A stretch of DNA of 64,000 nt from Ciona savignyi. Taxonomy: Eukaryota > Chordata > Ascidiacea > Phlebobranchia > Cionidae. The notes beneath the pieces were generated by a model. That model was not told where the DNA came from, ran no database searches, and saw only the letters and a program-made list of their open reading frames with translations. The translations under genes were made by a program, and so were the position numbers. The stretch lies in NCBI GenBank assembly GCA_000149265.1, contig CH003381.1:1056984-1120983 (forward strand), given 5' to 3'. Shown in pieces: positions 24,201 to 36,142 of the stretch (position 1 is its first letter; each line of letters begins with the position of its first letter).

Positions 24201-27200
24201 ATATATACTACATGCTCATGGTGGGGTGTAGATTATAGTGTTAACAACCGTGCCAGGATATAAAACAATTTCAACTCCCTGAACCCACTAATACTTGTGA
24301 AATATAATCAATATATTGTGAAAATAATATCAACAAACATTATTTTCAGTGGTGAGTTCTTCCTTCTCAAAGGTCATTTGTTCATTCACATCATCAAACT
24401 TAACTTCAAGCTCTTCTCTCGCTTTCCTTTCTCCAAACAACTTCTCCCTTAACTCCTTCCTCTCATTTCTCATGAGCGAGTATTCTTCCTGTAGTCGCTG
24501 GTGTTCTATTAAAAATGTTCAACTTTTCATTTAAAAAGTATATTTTGTAAAAAACAAAGAGAAATATAATAGGATATTTTCATATTTTATTCCAGTGAAT
24601 GGAAATAGGTCATATATTCTTGTCCACACTGTTAGTTTACTGAAAGCTTTACAGTTTATTGTATATGCTCAAGATGTTCTTTTAATTTTAGTAAAACTTA
24701 TTATTCAACTGGATTCAGGCGAGGTCCTTTGGCAAAAACACAATTAACAAGCAAGCTAGCTTGTTGGTTGTGTCCTTGGGCAAGGCACTAAACGGACAAT
24801 GCCTGAACCCACCGTTCTTAATGGGTTCTAACAAATTTAAGGAACGAGTGAATCATACACAACACACTGCAATATCTCAGGTAACCTGACAGTGGGTTAG
24901 AGGTGATCTGACAATTGTCCTTATAATAACCTTTGGTTTTCCCATTCATGGGGATAAACATGAATATCCTCGTTCAATCCTAATCTATTGACTGGAAATT
25001 ATACCATCATTAACATACATCCAAGTTTTTAAAAAGTTGCCACATTGCTACAAATGAATCTGGTTTTCTACTTAGATTAAGGTTGCAAATGGTCAGCATT
25101 TAGTTTTAGTTCACACCTATTTTATATTGGTGGTGCTGACAATAGAAAACAATTACAGCAGACTTGTATGCACCAAAATAATGTGACCACAATTAATTCT
25201 CAACATAATTCACCAGTATTTTGTTCTTTCCAATTTTCCTCAAGTTTTGCATATTTCAATTGCAGTTCATTAAAGTCAACTTGGTTGAGTTTTAACAAAT
25301 TAATTTCGTCAATATTTTGCCGGCATGTTTCTTTTAAATCCATTAATTCCTGTTAGTTGTAAAAATGGTCAGGTAATTATCTTAGTAATAGTATTATAGT
25401 TAGAATCGGCACAAAGTAATTGGCTGAAATAAAGGAAATAACTTGTCTTTTGGGTATTTCTTAAAAGTAGTTTTGAGCCAATTGTAAACAATATAATTTA
25501 TTGCTTTACCATTTCTTAACTTATGCTGCTGCCTTTAACCCTTTAGAAACGAGATTGTTTTAGCGCAGTTTGCGTGTTTTGACCGAGTCCGCTTTGTAGT
25601 TCTCTAGCGCCTCTCGTGTTATAGTTAGAGCAAAATGTTCAACACTCGAGTTGTTCGAAATAAAATTTCCAAAATTTCTAAAATTTTTATTTTTTGATGA
25701 CGTCACTATCTTTGCGTCCACGTCATATTCTTTCTTATACAATGTTGTAGTTTTTGATTTGTTTACAATAGAGTCTAACTTACTTTTACAAAGTTACTCA
25801 AAAACAAATTTCCTACAATTATATTATACTTTTGGTTTTATGACGTCATCAAAATAATATTACGTCACTAATTTCATGTTACAGGTCCACCCATCCCAAA
25901 GTTTGTTTTCGTTTTTTTTTATTATAAGTAATGTTAGAATAGAAATTTAGATTACTATAAAGTACACATTTCTTTTTCTTACTAATTTTCTTTGAAATAA
26001 ACTATAAATAAAGTGTTTGAACCAAATTGCGACTATAACTATAAAGATACTCAAAACCCCCCCAAAATGTAAAAAAATACAGGTAAGATCACATCCGGGA
26101 CATCCCGAGAAGCGAAACTGATTCTACTGCCATAGACACATTAAATGAAACGCACATTTTGGGCGTAGTATTAGAAAAAAAACGTTTTTAGTGAGACTTC
26201 CCCCTCAAAATTAGACCAAAAAAAGTCATAAAATTCAACTAAACTTTACTTAAAAATTTCAAATGCAAAGTTATGTTTATTTTTGTATTTTTCAAAAGAT
26301 ATATCATATAGCTTTCCAAAGAGACCAAACTTTAGCAGTTTGGATAAGAAATTTTGGAGATTTTTTACTTTGAATGAGCACATGTCAAAAAAGCCAAATT
26401 TGGTCTTATCGTTTCTAAAGGGTTAAATATATTACTTTTACATTTAATTTTATAACATTTTGTATTTATTCTTGTTTTTTGATCGCTTTAAAAAATTAAT
26501 AAGATCAGTAATTTCTTTAAAAAAATCTACTGACAAAATAATAGAAACCGGCAATTTTTATACAGAAATGCTAGACACATGTCAACACCAAGCAACTGAT
26601 TTATTAACTGCAGTCAAAATACCTTGTTTTCACATTGCTTTATCATAGTCAGTTCGTTTTTCCATGCACGAAGCCGAGAACTGGTACTTGCAATTTGTTG
26701 AACTTTCCTCTGCATTTGTTCCAAGGTTGACCTCCATTTTAAAATATAGTTTGGAAACGTAGCATCCAGACAAGTATATTGCTTAAGTTTGGCTTCTAAT
26801 AGTTTCGTTTTGCACAACTGTTTCATGTATAGATCTTGGTACAAATCTGCAATATAAAATCACCAACATAATAAGTCCACTTTAACAGGTCACCCCATCT
26901 CATACAACCAGTTTACTGTCAAAATTGGTAACATTTTACTGCACTTTTATTAGGTGTTTTAAATAAACATAAACACTAATATAATTATGATTATTTTTTG
27001 TTCTTCAAACTAAATATTTAAAGAACAAAAAGGTGTTTGCTCACTATGACACTAACAATACAGGCAAAATTTTTCCTTCTTACCAAACTGTTTAATTGTA
27101 CATTAGTGCATATAATGTACAGTTGCACTAAATTATGACACATTCATAAAGAACCCTAACAAAAATACAATATTTAATCATTATTTTTTTAAAACCATAT

Positions 27201-30200
27201 AAGACAAGTTTGTATTGTATTCAAAGAGAAAAGTTCTATGCAAACCTTGATTTGAAAAAGACGCATTCTGATCCTGAGTGTTTGGATTCTCTATCTCTGG
27301 CACAGTCTGTGATGCATTCTGAAAAACAAATTTCTTACACAAAATAAAAACTCTATGCTATTGTGTCCTACAATACGATGCTGGAACAAATGTTTAAACC
27401 TTTACCGTATAAAATATGACTACATAAAACAATAATTACTATTTATTTAATTTTGATTGATTATAGTACAACAAACTATGATGTAAAGATATTTTTTGAG
27501 CGGGGAAATTGATTATTCTAAAAAAATCCCTTACAACTTCTAAACCATAATCTTTGCTATCACTTACTTTTGGTTGGTCAAAACTACTTTTTATTCCGAA
27601 GAGCTATTTCTAGAATAAAAGCTCTGTAGTGCTGTTCCGAAGATATTTTTTATGATCTACACAAAAACCCAATTTTATACAAGAACATGTCTGGCTAAAA
27701 AGCTTCATACATTAGCACATCACCTTTTAGGCAAAAAGTTGGATTAAACTGTCGCAAGCATTTATGTTGTGTCATTAAGCAAAGCAATTTGTGGACGTCG
27801 CACTGAGCCATTGGATTAATTGGTTTAAAACTGGATAAAAGTCGTCACGCATATACAACTCACTCCAATAGCTCTGGTAACTCGATGGTGGATGTGGTTG
27901 ATCGAACAATTATCTGTGAGAAACCCCCCTCCTTGTAAGAATGCTAATCTGATAATTGCTTGCGATATAATGCCCTTGCGTTTTTCCATTTAGTATTAAA
28001 GCATGAATTACCTATCCGAATATATGAATTAAAATTGATTGGTCTGAACATTTGCCTTTTAAGTTTTTTGACCAATGAAAAAAAAAATTCCATATATATA
28101 AAAAAATTCTTTAAAGATTATAAGTTATTGTTTAAGTATGAAGTGTATTGTGTGACATAATTTATCAAATAAAGCTGGACAACCTGACAGAGTCAGACGA
28201 AACCAGTAGTAAGTGCTTGTTTTAGTTCCCATTTTAGTTATATTAAAGAAAACTGTTATCCTTTTCAATAAAAGAGTTTTTTTTGTTTTATCTAGCATGT
28301 TTAAAACTTTGAAAACTATAATCTTATAAAAAGTTTTGTAAGTCCCTTTAGTGTGTTGGACTAGGGTTAGTCGGATATCAATAAAATATACAGTAAAAAC
28401 AGGCTCTGAATAATGATTTCTTAAAGCAAGTGGTTAATAAGATAATATGATTATGGCCAAGTCTTGTTATGTATCACACTTCATTCAAGAAAACAAATTA
28501 GGCACAAGGAATTCTGACAAATGCCCAGTATTATGGCATCATATTTATTCTTTTAATACAGTGATTTGAGATACAATTAAAATCTTAATTCCTAAAATAA
28601 CAAACCTGTTCTGCATATAACACCCTTTATCACTTAAAGAATGTAATATTAAGAATGGTAATTCAATATTTACCTCATTTGTTTTCTTTTCTCTAAATGA
28701 GTCTTGAATAAGGGTAATCTGCTGACTAATTGCCATAAGAGCTTTCTCAACAACAAATTCATTTGTTTCTGTGAAGCGATTCATAAAATAATTGACGAAA
28801 GGCAGATGTAATTCAGATTGTTTATTTTACTTGGTACAGTGGAAAAATTGCCTGGCAAAACGATAAAAACTTATCTACACCAGAATATAGATTGAATGTT
28901 TACTAAAATAACATTACAGAATGAAAATATGGCAAACCTGTTTCAGTAGATATTGAGCGGGTTTCGGTTACTTTCACAGAAGTGGGAGCTGCATAAAAAA
29001 AGCAAATATAAAACTGGGTACCGAAGGAGAGAAAAATTTTACTAAAACAGATTTGATAACTTGATAAAGTGGCATGCAGCAATGAAGGAACAGCAAGTTT
29101 TATAAAAGTTTGAGATACAAATTTGTTGGTGGTAAAATAATTTAACATTGTCTTTTTCTTAATGAAGGTGAAACAGTAATCTTTTTGCTTCTAACCTTGA
29201 CACGGAACATCAGCATCTTGGTCTGTGCAATTGTCCATTGTAGTGACATCGAAGTTTAAAGACTTTTTCAAATCTGGTCCAAGTACTTCCATCTTACGCT
29301 TAAGGAATCTTCCGTGTAGGAAGTTGTCGGATGATGGGGTGGCTGGCCGTTTGCGCTCGGCTGTTGACGGCGTGCGACTTTTGTCTGTTAAGCTGCGTAC
29401 TGGACTATCAACCTTAAATGAAAGAATGATTGCTTAGCACAATGGTGAATTGAAGGTTTAAGTAAGGTTTCTGATGTGATCCAAATATAGTCATCCTACT
29501 TTGCATTAAAGGCGGTGTTGCCGAAATAAATACCGATATAAAAAGTGTAAAGTACGAATTATGAAAATTCCAATAGTTGATTCTACGAACATTATTGATA
29601 ATGCAACATTATCAAATTGCTTACTTTAAAAAATCCAGCATCAAAAGTGACAGAAGGTGGCACTTTCTTTTTCAAAGCAGCTTTGGCAGAAGCAAGTCTT
29701 TTCCTGGCTTCTAATCGCTTGTCAGCGTTTGACACGTCTGGTGGCTGCACAGATTCTGTGAATGAAGGTAAGAATAATATGACTGAACTTGTGGTTCAGT
29801 CTGCCATACTTTGGAATTACACTCTTAATCTACCATGCCTGTGTTGGAATAGTGTATGCCTTGTTTCAGAGAAAAGTAAGAAACTACGTTAAACATAGAA
29901 ATATAATTTGGAGCGATAAAAAAATGTTTTAATTTGGCGTGGATTAAAAATCAAATATTTTGGCTTCAGGGGAGCAGAAATACCTATTTTTGTTAAAATC
30001 TGCTAAATTATTCCCGGGGTCATGAGAAAATTACTTTTTTTAAGAATTTTCTTTTTCACTGTTTTCTTTTCCTCAGAGTTGTTGGCCCAGTTCTCCGATC
30101 TTCGCTTTTCGAGTTTACTGAATTTCTCTTGAACATCCACGACCTGGAAGGGGTAACACTATGGCTGCACTGATCTTTATTTCAAATTAACCACAACATC

Positions 30201-33200
30201 CTTTCCAAATCCACAATCCAAGGGAGCCCTGGTTTGGAAGACAACTAAAAGCAGACTACAGACCATGAAAAGTTGAAAAACCACTGTATTATAAATAGCA
30301 AATAGAGTTAGCTGTAAACAACCAACATTTCTGCGATGTTTTATTAGTGTTACAAAGTTTAAAAGAAGGTCTGTTTAGTACAATTCTAATGTCACAATAG
30401 TCACAACAAAAAAGCTTGTCATCTGCCTACTGCATTAATACATTAAATATTTGGAATAATATCCAAATTTTGGATATATTTATTTAACAATATGATTAAC
30501 AACTATTTCAGTGCTGTGTTAAAGGATGTTTGAAGTGTTAAAGGATAATGTTAGTCGCATGTTTTGATGTGTGCATTACCAGTAACTGTTTACAAAAATC
30601 ACATGAAATGCAGCCCTTACTACAAATTACAGAAAAACATCAAAGAAAAATGAAAACTGCAACTAATTTTCGTGTAAACTTATGTTAATACCACACAACA
30701 CAATACAAACAGCATACAGATACACTATGTAATAATTGCTTTTATATTCTATATTCTACCTGAAAATTGATCATTTCCCAAAATCCCTCTAAATCCTGGC
30801 AGAGAACTGGTTTATCAGAGCTTCCAAACTCGCATTTATCAATAAGCCCTGAGAATTGGGTGAATCGTTCTTTAATCAGAAGTTTTGCTTGTCCGACTGT
30901 TGTCCTTATGTCGCCCTGAAAATTACAAAAATTGAAAATTGAAAAAGTTAATCACAAACCTAAGATATAATCATTTTTTGCTTTCAATTATTTCTGGTAA
31001 AAGCACTGGATGGTAGTAACCATATACTATATACAAAATGATAATATATTTATAAATTATATACGTGTGACATGTGATAGAACAAGTAACCTGACCTGTT
31101 ATTCAAAGTCATGAATTTTTCTAGGGAATTTCCGTGTTGATTATGAAACTCTTACTATAGAATATGATTACCAATATACATTATATGTCAGGCTGTAATA
31201 GAACAAGCTTACAAGAACCATTTCTTCATTCTCTTTTCCGATATCCTCTGCTACCACCTCACTGTACTTCTCCCAGTTACAAGACTGTTGGTTTAATGAT
31301 GCTGTGTTCTCTTTTAACAAATCCCTGGCAAAAAGATATTTGAATTTAAACTAGGCATGCATTATATAGAATTTCAAATCTTTGAGATTCGAATCTCTAG
31401 GGATTCGAATCTTTACAAGCAATTTTATAAGAATAGTTAGGATTCGAAATTAAAAACGTAAAATATTGGCTGCGATCCAACGCGCAACAACACGCGTGAC
31501 GCCGATTATGCAGACGTCAGCGCATTGTTTCAGCAAGCGTGCGACAGTGGATAACTATTATAAGAAACTTTTGGTGAATCGTCATTGAAGTAAATTCGAA
31601 ATCTCAAAATTGTAAATTGAGCTTTTTTATGGCGTTATGTAATACCCGTAATGCGTTTCTCCATACCGAAAGTGCATCTTTCGTGCGAAAGCGTTCGAAC
31701 ATTTTCTAAAGCGGTAGCTCGGAAAATTAACTCGCATCAAAGCACAACAACATTATCTTATCAGTAGCCCCATACACGTGCATCGTGGACAGACGCGCTT
31801 AAAACGCACGCACGCACAAAGAAAGTAGGTCACGTTCGCCAGGCTGGAATCACGTGGTTTATCGCAACTTTAAATATGACGCAATTATTCCAAAGGCCGA
31901 AGAGTTATTTACAGACTAAACACGTTAATATTTGCAATATATGTTTCACTTAAACAACTATGTTTTCAATAAACACAATGAATGATATCCTATGTGTTCA
32001 ATTATTTAGTTAGGTGATTTTTTAATGATTAATTTATTATACTTTTACCCTAGGTATAACTGTGTTGAATAGTAAATTAATGTTTAATTCTGCAAGGGCA
32101 ATAATAGCTTAGTCTTCATAACAAACTGGGAAAATGAAAAGTTGTCAGGTGTTTGGGAGCATTTTTCTCAGCCATTCATTTCAACAACAACCTACTAGAC
32201 TATTATCCTCCCTCATGGCAGATAGTGTTTTAGAGATGTTACATATGATTAAAAAAATATGTAATGGTAAAATATTGTTTGACTACGTAAATTGCTTTCA
32301 TCACAGTTTAAAAGCATATGGCTAATTCACTATTAATGAGAAAATATATGCACAGCATAGCAAATTTAAATACATGGTAAAACTTTCTAGAATAGGATTC
32401 GAAATTCTAGATTCGAAATATATTATTCTAGAATATTCTAGAATACCTAACTATCCTATATTGTGCATCCCTAATTTAAACCAACTTTAAGGATTTAAAA
32501 GTGGTAGTTTAAGTGTCTTGACTTGAATTTAGAAGTATTGTGTTTTTTATTCCGCATTATTTCATATTGTGCATATATGCGGTTTTCGCAATACACACTT
32601 TTAGAAACCAATCTGCCATATTTTTTAACCCCCTAAAGCCATAAATTTAATCAAAAATGTTTTAAAATAAAAACATTAGATAAAAAAACTTTGTCAGAGT
32701 ACAGATTAAGGAAATGAGTGAACCACAAAATCAACGACCAAATTTTCCTATTGTTTTCACCAATAAAAATAGATCGTTTTTACCAGTAAAAATATAGTCA
32801 ATGCATATTGTTAACATATATATTTAGTTCAACAGACAGACCTTATTAGGCGCCACAGGAACCCATTGGATTAATAAGTAGCATTAAAAACCAGCGTGGG
32901 AAAGTGACTAGTCTGGACAATGATTATTCACTTAAGAACGGTTTATCAAAGTGAAGTTTAAAGATTCAAGATTCAAGATTTTTATTTGGTCAGCATGATA
33001 CTCTCTTATAAATTAAAGTTTAAAAATTTCAGTAGCCAAGCACTTATAACTGAATGTCAATTTTGACCCTTTGGTGGAAATAACAGAACAACATTGTTAA
33101 ACATCTGCGAAATCTATAGTCACCCAAGTCCTATATTCACATCTGGTTAACTAAACAAATTCGGTCACATCTCCAGTAATTCCAAACAAAACTTTGACAA

Positions 33201-33874
33201 CCAAATTTTAATGAAAAAAAGCCATTTCAATCTTATAATGCACACTACAATAGATATGGTAAATGGGAATATAAAGATGTAAAACCTTATAACAAACCCT
33301 ACTTTTTTCTTTACAACTACAAATACGGTAGCTCTAAATACTACAGGAGCGCTTGGACCGCTTGGAGCGCATGGAGCGCTTAAATCGCTTGGAGCACTTA
33401 AATCGCTTGGAGCGCTTAAATCGTTTGGAGCGCTTGGAGCGCTTGGATCGCTTACTATACTTCGTAATTACAAAAGCCATGATATTAATGTTAGGGTTGG
33501 GGTTAAAGTTAGTTCTGGGGTTGAGATTACTGTTTGGGACAGGGTTAGAATTACTTTCCATAGCAATCAAAGTGATCCAAGTGATCCAAGCGCTCCAAGC
33601 GGTCCTGTAGTATTTAGAGGCACCCCTACAAATATTGCGAGTGCAACCATACAGTCATCAATATGGAAAAAGATGTTACATCGTATATTGTCTCACCTGT
33701 AATACTTTGTGTCATGTACAGGTAAAGCAGAAGATGCTGTAGAAGTGTTGGTAATTGTTTCCACATTTTGTGGTTTTGTTTCGATTTTGCAACTCTTAAT
33801 ATTTTCACTGAACTCTTCGTTCGATAGCATCATTAAAATAATTGTTTTTATATTTCCAGGCTCTTCATTCACCA
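21274..33874 (-). CDS. DLGAP5: DLGAP5/HURP-like GKAP-domain protein with long coiled-coil tail, at least 18 exons (5' end unresolved)
   Basis: Minus-strand exons: 33874-33697, 31324-31213, 30915-30760, 30143-30035, 29755-29625, 29412-29196, 28988-28938, 28768-28674, 27318-27246, 26846-26623, 25349-25214, 24505-24339, 24150-23996, 23482-23319, 23060-22934, 22278-22153, 21961-21748, 21369-21274. All 17 junctions keep phase, giving at least 842 residues. The GKAP/SAPAP signature is clear: YYRDLLKENTAS, then GDIRTTVGQAKLLIKERF, FSGLIDKCEFG, CQDLEGFWEMINFQV and DVQEKFSKLEKRRSENW. This fits the mitotic-spindle HURP (DLGAP5) branch. Next come a basic stretch (DKRLEARKRLASAKAALKKK) and a TPS-rich linker, then about 480 residues rich in heptad Leu/Glu/Lys, predicted coiled coil, ending RCLEELDLMQAQNR. 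The first listed exon begins after an acceptor in phase 1, so 5' exons are missing; an in-frame ATG at 33833 is an alternative start. The coiled-coil half could belong to a neighbouring gene, but phase continuity argues for one transcript. Confidence 0.78.
21455..21665 (+). repeat. Diverged SINE family 1 copy
   Basis: Has TGTGTCCTTGTGCAATGCAC, GACATTGCCTAAACCCA, GGGTTCTATCAAAATTAAAG and tail ATTATCATATCCTATC in order; head missing. Confidence 0.6.
21990..22048 (+). repeat. SINE family 1 3'-end fragment
   Basis: Only the last part remains: TTGGTTTTCCCATTTACGGG, AATAAACATAAA and the ATCTTATCCTATT tail. Confidence 0.6.
23487..23785 (-). repeat. SINE family 1 copy abutting an exon acceptor
   Basis: Near-complete copy on the minus strand, the same sense as the host gene: tail (rc) ATATCCCATCCTATT, CCAATGGGCG-type core, GCACTTAACGGACATTGCC and the CGCACTTAA-type head. 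Its 3' tail ends within about 5 bp of the acceptor of the exon starting at 23482. Confidence 0.85.
24745..24990 (+). repeat. SINE family 1 copy in an intron of the GKAP gene
   Basis: Reads GTGTCCTTGGGCAAGGCACT, TAATGGGTTCTAACAAATTT, ACACAACACACTGCAATATC, TTTTCCCATTCATGGGG, ATGAATATCCTCGTTCAATC; tRNA-like head lost or scrambled. Confidence 0.75.
25539..26422. mobile_element. piggyBac-like non-autonomous element (TTAA-flanked)
   Basis: 884 bp with inverted ends CCCTTTAGAAACGA, bounded on both sides by TTAA (25535-25538, 26423-26426), the target site of the piggyBac superfamily, whose termini commonly begin CCC. No intact transposase frame. It sits in an intron of the GKAP-domain gene. Confidence 0.8.
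27780..28015 (+). repeat. Degenerate SINE family 1 copy
   Basis: TTGGATTAATTGGTTTAAAA, ACTCACTCCAATAGCTCTGG and CTCGATGGTGGATGTGGTTG follow family order with many changes; ends unclear. Confidence 0.45.
31352..32473. mobile_element. hAT-like non-autonomous transposon with 8-bp TSD
   Basis: 1,122 bp in the first visible intron of the GKAP gene. It starts TAGGCATGCATTATATAGAA; the end, reversed, is TAGGGATGCACAATATAGGA. ATTTAAAC flanks both ends (31344-31351 and 32474-32481). Eight-bp duplications and TAGGGATGCA-type termini are hAT features. Subterminal ATTCGAATC repeats are clustered at both ends. No transposase frame. Confidence 0.87.
33326..33625. mobile_element. 300-bp MITE with long GCGCTTGGA-repeat arms
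   Basis: Start CGGTAGCTCTAAATACTACA and reversed end GGGTGCCTCTAAATACTACA match over about 40 bp with few changes, and CTACAAATA flanks both sides (33317-33325, 33626-33634). The arms are stacked 9-bp GCGCTTGGA-type repeats, denser on the left. The centre holds TTAGGGTTGGGGTTAAAG, a telomere-like G-rich run. The open frames here are low-complexity artefacts. Confidence 0.8.
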
Positions 33875-33914
33875 CTTTGTACGTAAAATAAGATTAGTAT
33901 GTTTTCATTCTTAT

Positions 33915-34075
33915 ATGATATTCACGTTTATTCCCGAGATTGGCAAAAATCAGGGGTTAACACACTGGCAATCGTCAGATTACCTCGCGCCAACCGTCAG
34001 GTTACGGAGCTATTTCAGTGTGTGTATGATTAATACGTTTCTTTAATTAAGTAGAACTCATTAATTCTAGTATGG
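33915..34075 (-). repeat. SINE family 1 3' half
   Basis: Reversed family sequence: TCACGTTTATTCCC, CAATCGTCAGATTACCTCGC, GTCAGGTTACGGAGCTATTT, AGTAGAACTCATTAAT. The head end is missing. Confidence 0.65.
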
Positions 34076-34996
34076 CTGCATATTGGGGTAAACGCAGTGA
34101 ATTCTGAAAACTAACCTCATCATTTATAAAGCAAACGGCGTGCATTAAGTATAGGAGCTTTATTGATCCAAACTTTTCTAGCAGACTTTTAAAACCAAAA
34201 AGGTTTCGCGCCGAATCTTACATTCTGTAAACATTATCATTTTAAATACTTTGGAATGGGCAATAAAATTAATCGTACAAAAAGTGTAGACTACAAAATC
34301 GGCACCCATCACTTCTTACCATATGATATATGTCTATATAAATAATACCGGATTGTTAGGTTTGTATGTGGTATTTCAACCGAAAGGTTGCAGAAACGAA
34401 AACAGTCACAACCTAGAAACCCTTTTTTGTTTTCGTATTATTATAAACGTGCTGAGTTTTGACTCGGGTTGCATTTCGAAAAAACAAACAATGTTTGGTT
34501 TCAGTTCCGTCTGAGAGATAACAACCGTTATAAGCCAGTTAAGGCAATTATTTCCGATTTTCTCGAATTAACTGATTCGACATTCCCCGCATTCCATTAA
34601 ACTTAGTCTAAAAAATTAATACTTTTTACTTTTTATTGTTGTGTATTTTCGGCATTGTGGTTGTTAAATATATTCAGGAACGGTCAAGGTTTACCAGAAT
34701 ATCCATTTAGCCGATTAACTTCGATTTGAGTTTACTGGCCCTACAGTGTACATTTGGAGGTTCTGATTCATTTTCGGTTTAGGAGAATAAACATTTTAAA
34801 GTGGTTTACGATTTTGTATTTAATTGGACTACCCGATTTTAACTCAATACCACTTTAGGCAGAAAAACAAGACACACGGGGCTAATGACGCATCTAAAGT
34901 TGTAGGGAAGCTCCCAGAGCCCAAATTACGATGGTCGTTTATAACATTTATTTTTCCATTTAGTTTTAACACAACTGCAGCAACCACGATTTTTAG
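34076..34996. other. Spacer; missing 5' exons of the GKAP gene expected here or beyond
   Basis: AT-rich. I could not find an exon on the minus strand that ends in the needed phase. A small fragment near 34370-34400 (TTTCAACCGAAAGGTTGCAG) resembles the SINE head. Confidence 0.35.
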
Positions 34997-35145
34997 TCCG
35001 GCCCGATGGTCTAGCGGTTAAGTGCGTCGCCTTTCAATCGAAAGGTTTCAGGTGCGAAACTGATCGCTAGCTAGTCGGTTGTGTCCTTGGGCAAGGCACT
35101 TTACGGACACTGCCTGAACCCAGCGGATTAATGGGTTCTACCAAA
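34997..35145 (+). repeat. 5' half of a SINE family 1 copy interrupted by a gene fragment
   Basis: Near-consensus from TCCGGCCCGATGGTCTAGCG through CCTGAACCCAGCGGATTAAT to GGGTTCTACCAAA, where it stops abruptly at the vWA gene copy. Its 3' half resumes at 35993. Confidence 0.92.
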
Positions 35146-35992
35146 ATGACAAGCCACTGAATGGACAACGTTATATTAAAACCGAAATCGAGCTGGGCGA
35201 ATATACAAATCAAGAAGACTTTGACAGAGCTGTTGATAGAATCAGGGTGAGAAATTAAAATAAACATATCTCCTTTTCGCCAGCTTGATACATTTATTTG
35301 GATGTTTTGCATGTTGTTTATAGGTATATTTCTATTATAAAGATTAGGTCCTTGACGTTTGGTCGAAAACCAAGTGTATGTTTACAGTGATTTTAATTTA
35401 GTACCAAGGTTACAAGACATATACGGCTCATGCAATCAACAAGACGGTGAACTACGATTTCCTGGGCGCTAACAACAGGTACCCTCAAGCAAAGAGAGCA
35501 CTCATCCTATTAACCGACGGAAAGGCAACAGATTCAGCGTAAGTTTCTTTGTAACAGATTCAGCGTAAGTTTGACTCTTAATTGTCAATTCAATTCTCAA
35601 AGGAACCTGCCACCAGTTATTGAACACGCTGAGAAAGACCGAGGGGTCATCATATACGCTGTAGGTGTCGGAAAATACAGTTTAAGTGAATTGAAGCTGA
35701 TAACGCATTATCACGATGACCGAGTGTTCGAATTGGAAAGTTTTGAAGGACTCAATTCCATCGTAAATGGTCTTCAGTTTCAATTGGAAACAGGTATTGG
35801 TCCATTAATTATTCTAAATGATTTATTTCGTCGCTATGTGACCGACCAATGACGAAAACTCACAGTGTAAAAATATTGGACGGCGTTTCTTACTATGATG
35901 CCAACTATATTGCGTGGCTCTTATAGTTCTGAAATTTTGGATCGAAACAATACTCCTTTTGTGATATATGACTCATTTAAACAGCGGATTGT
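35146..35992 (+). pseudogene. Duplicated genomic fragment of the vWA/laminin-EGF gene (exons 3-6, introns included)
   Basis: Matches 39862-40774 at very high identity, introns included, so it is a DNA-level copy. It begins inside the exon 3 copy (DKPLNGQRYIKTEIELGE), includes exon 4 (YQGYKTYTAHAINKTV..LLTDGKATDSA) and exon 5 (NLPPVIEHAEKDRG..QFQLET), and ends in the exon 6 copy. It lacks the signal peptide and the metal-binding exon 2. In the exon 6 copy CAA became TAA, an in-frame stop, and about 66 bp of intron 5 is missing relative to the gene. It cannot encode a secreted vWA protein alone. Confidence 0.92.
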
Positions 35993-36142
35993 GAAGGAAC
36001 GTGTCTATCATATACAACACACTGCAATAGCTCCAGTAACCCGACGATGGGCGCGAGGTGATCTGACGATTGCCCGTGTGATAACCCCCTAGGTTTTCCC
36101 ATTCACGGGGATAAACATGAATATCCTATACTAATATCCTAA
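35993..36142 (+). repeat. 3' half of the interrupted SINE family 1 copy
   Basis: Resumes at GAAGGAACGTGTCTATCATA, exactly 2 nt past where the 5' half stopped in the consensus, and runs through GGGCGCGAGGTGATCTGACG, TTTTCCCATTCACGGGG to ATGAATATCCTATAC. Confidence 0.92.

Noticed and set aside
25560-25742. Minus-strand 60-codon frame inside the piggyBac-like element
   Set aside because: No resemblance to a transposase that I can see and no splice context.
33480-33545. Interstitial telomere
   Set aside because: Only one or two TTAGGG-like units amid GGGGTT variants inside a MITE; not a telomere array.
33334-33610. Arg/Lys/Ser or Leu/Arg-rich repeat proteins on both strands
   Set aside because: They are low-complexity readings of the GCGCTTGGA arms of the MITE.
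35895-36092. Recurrent open frames reading [15 protein letters not shown], also at 800, 2982 and 39523
   Set aside because: They are translations of SINE family 1, present wherever the repeat occurs; not protein genes.
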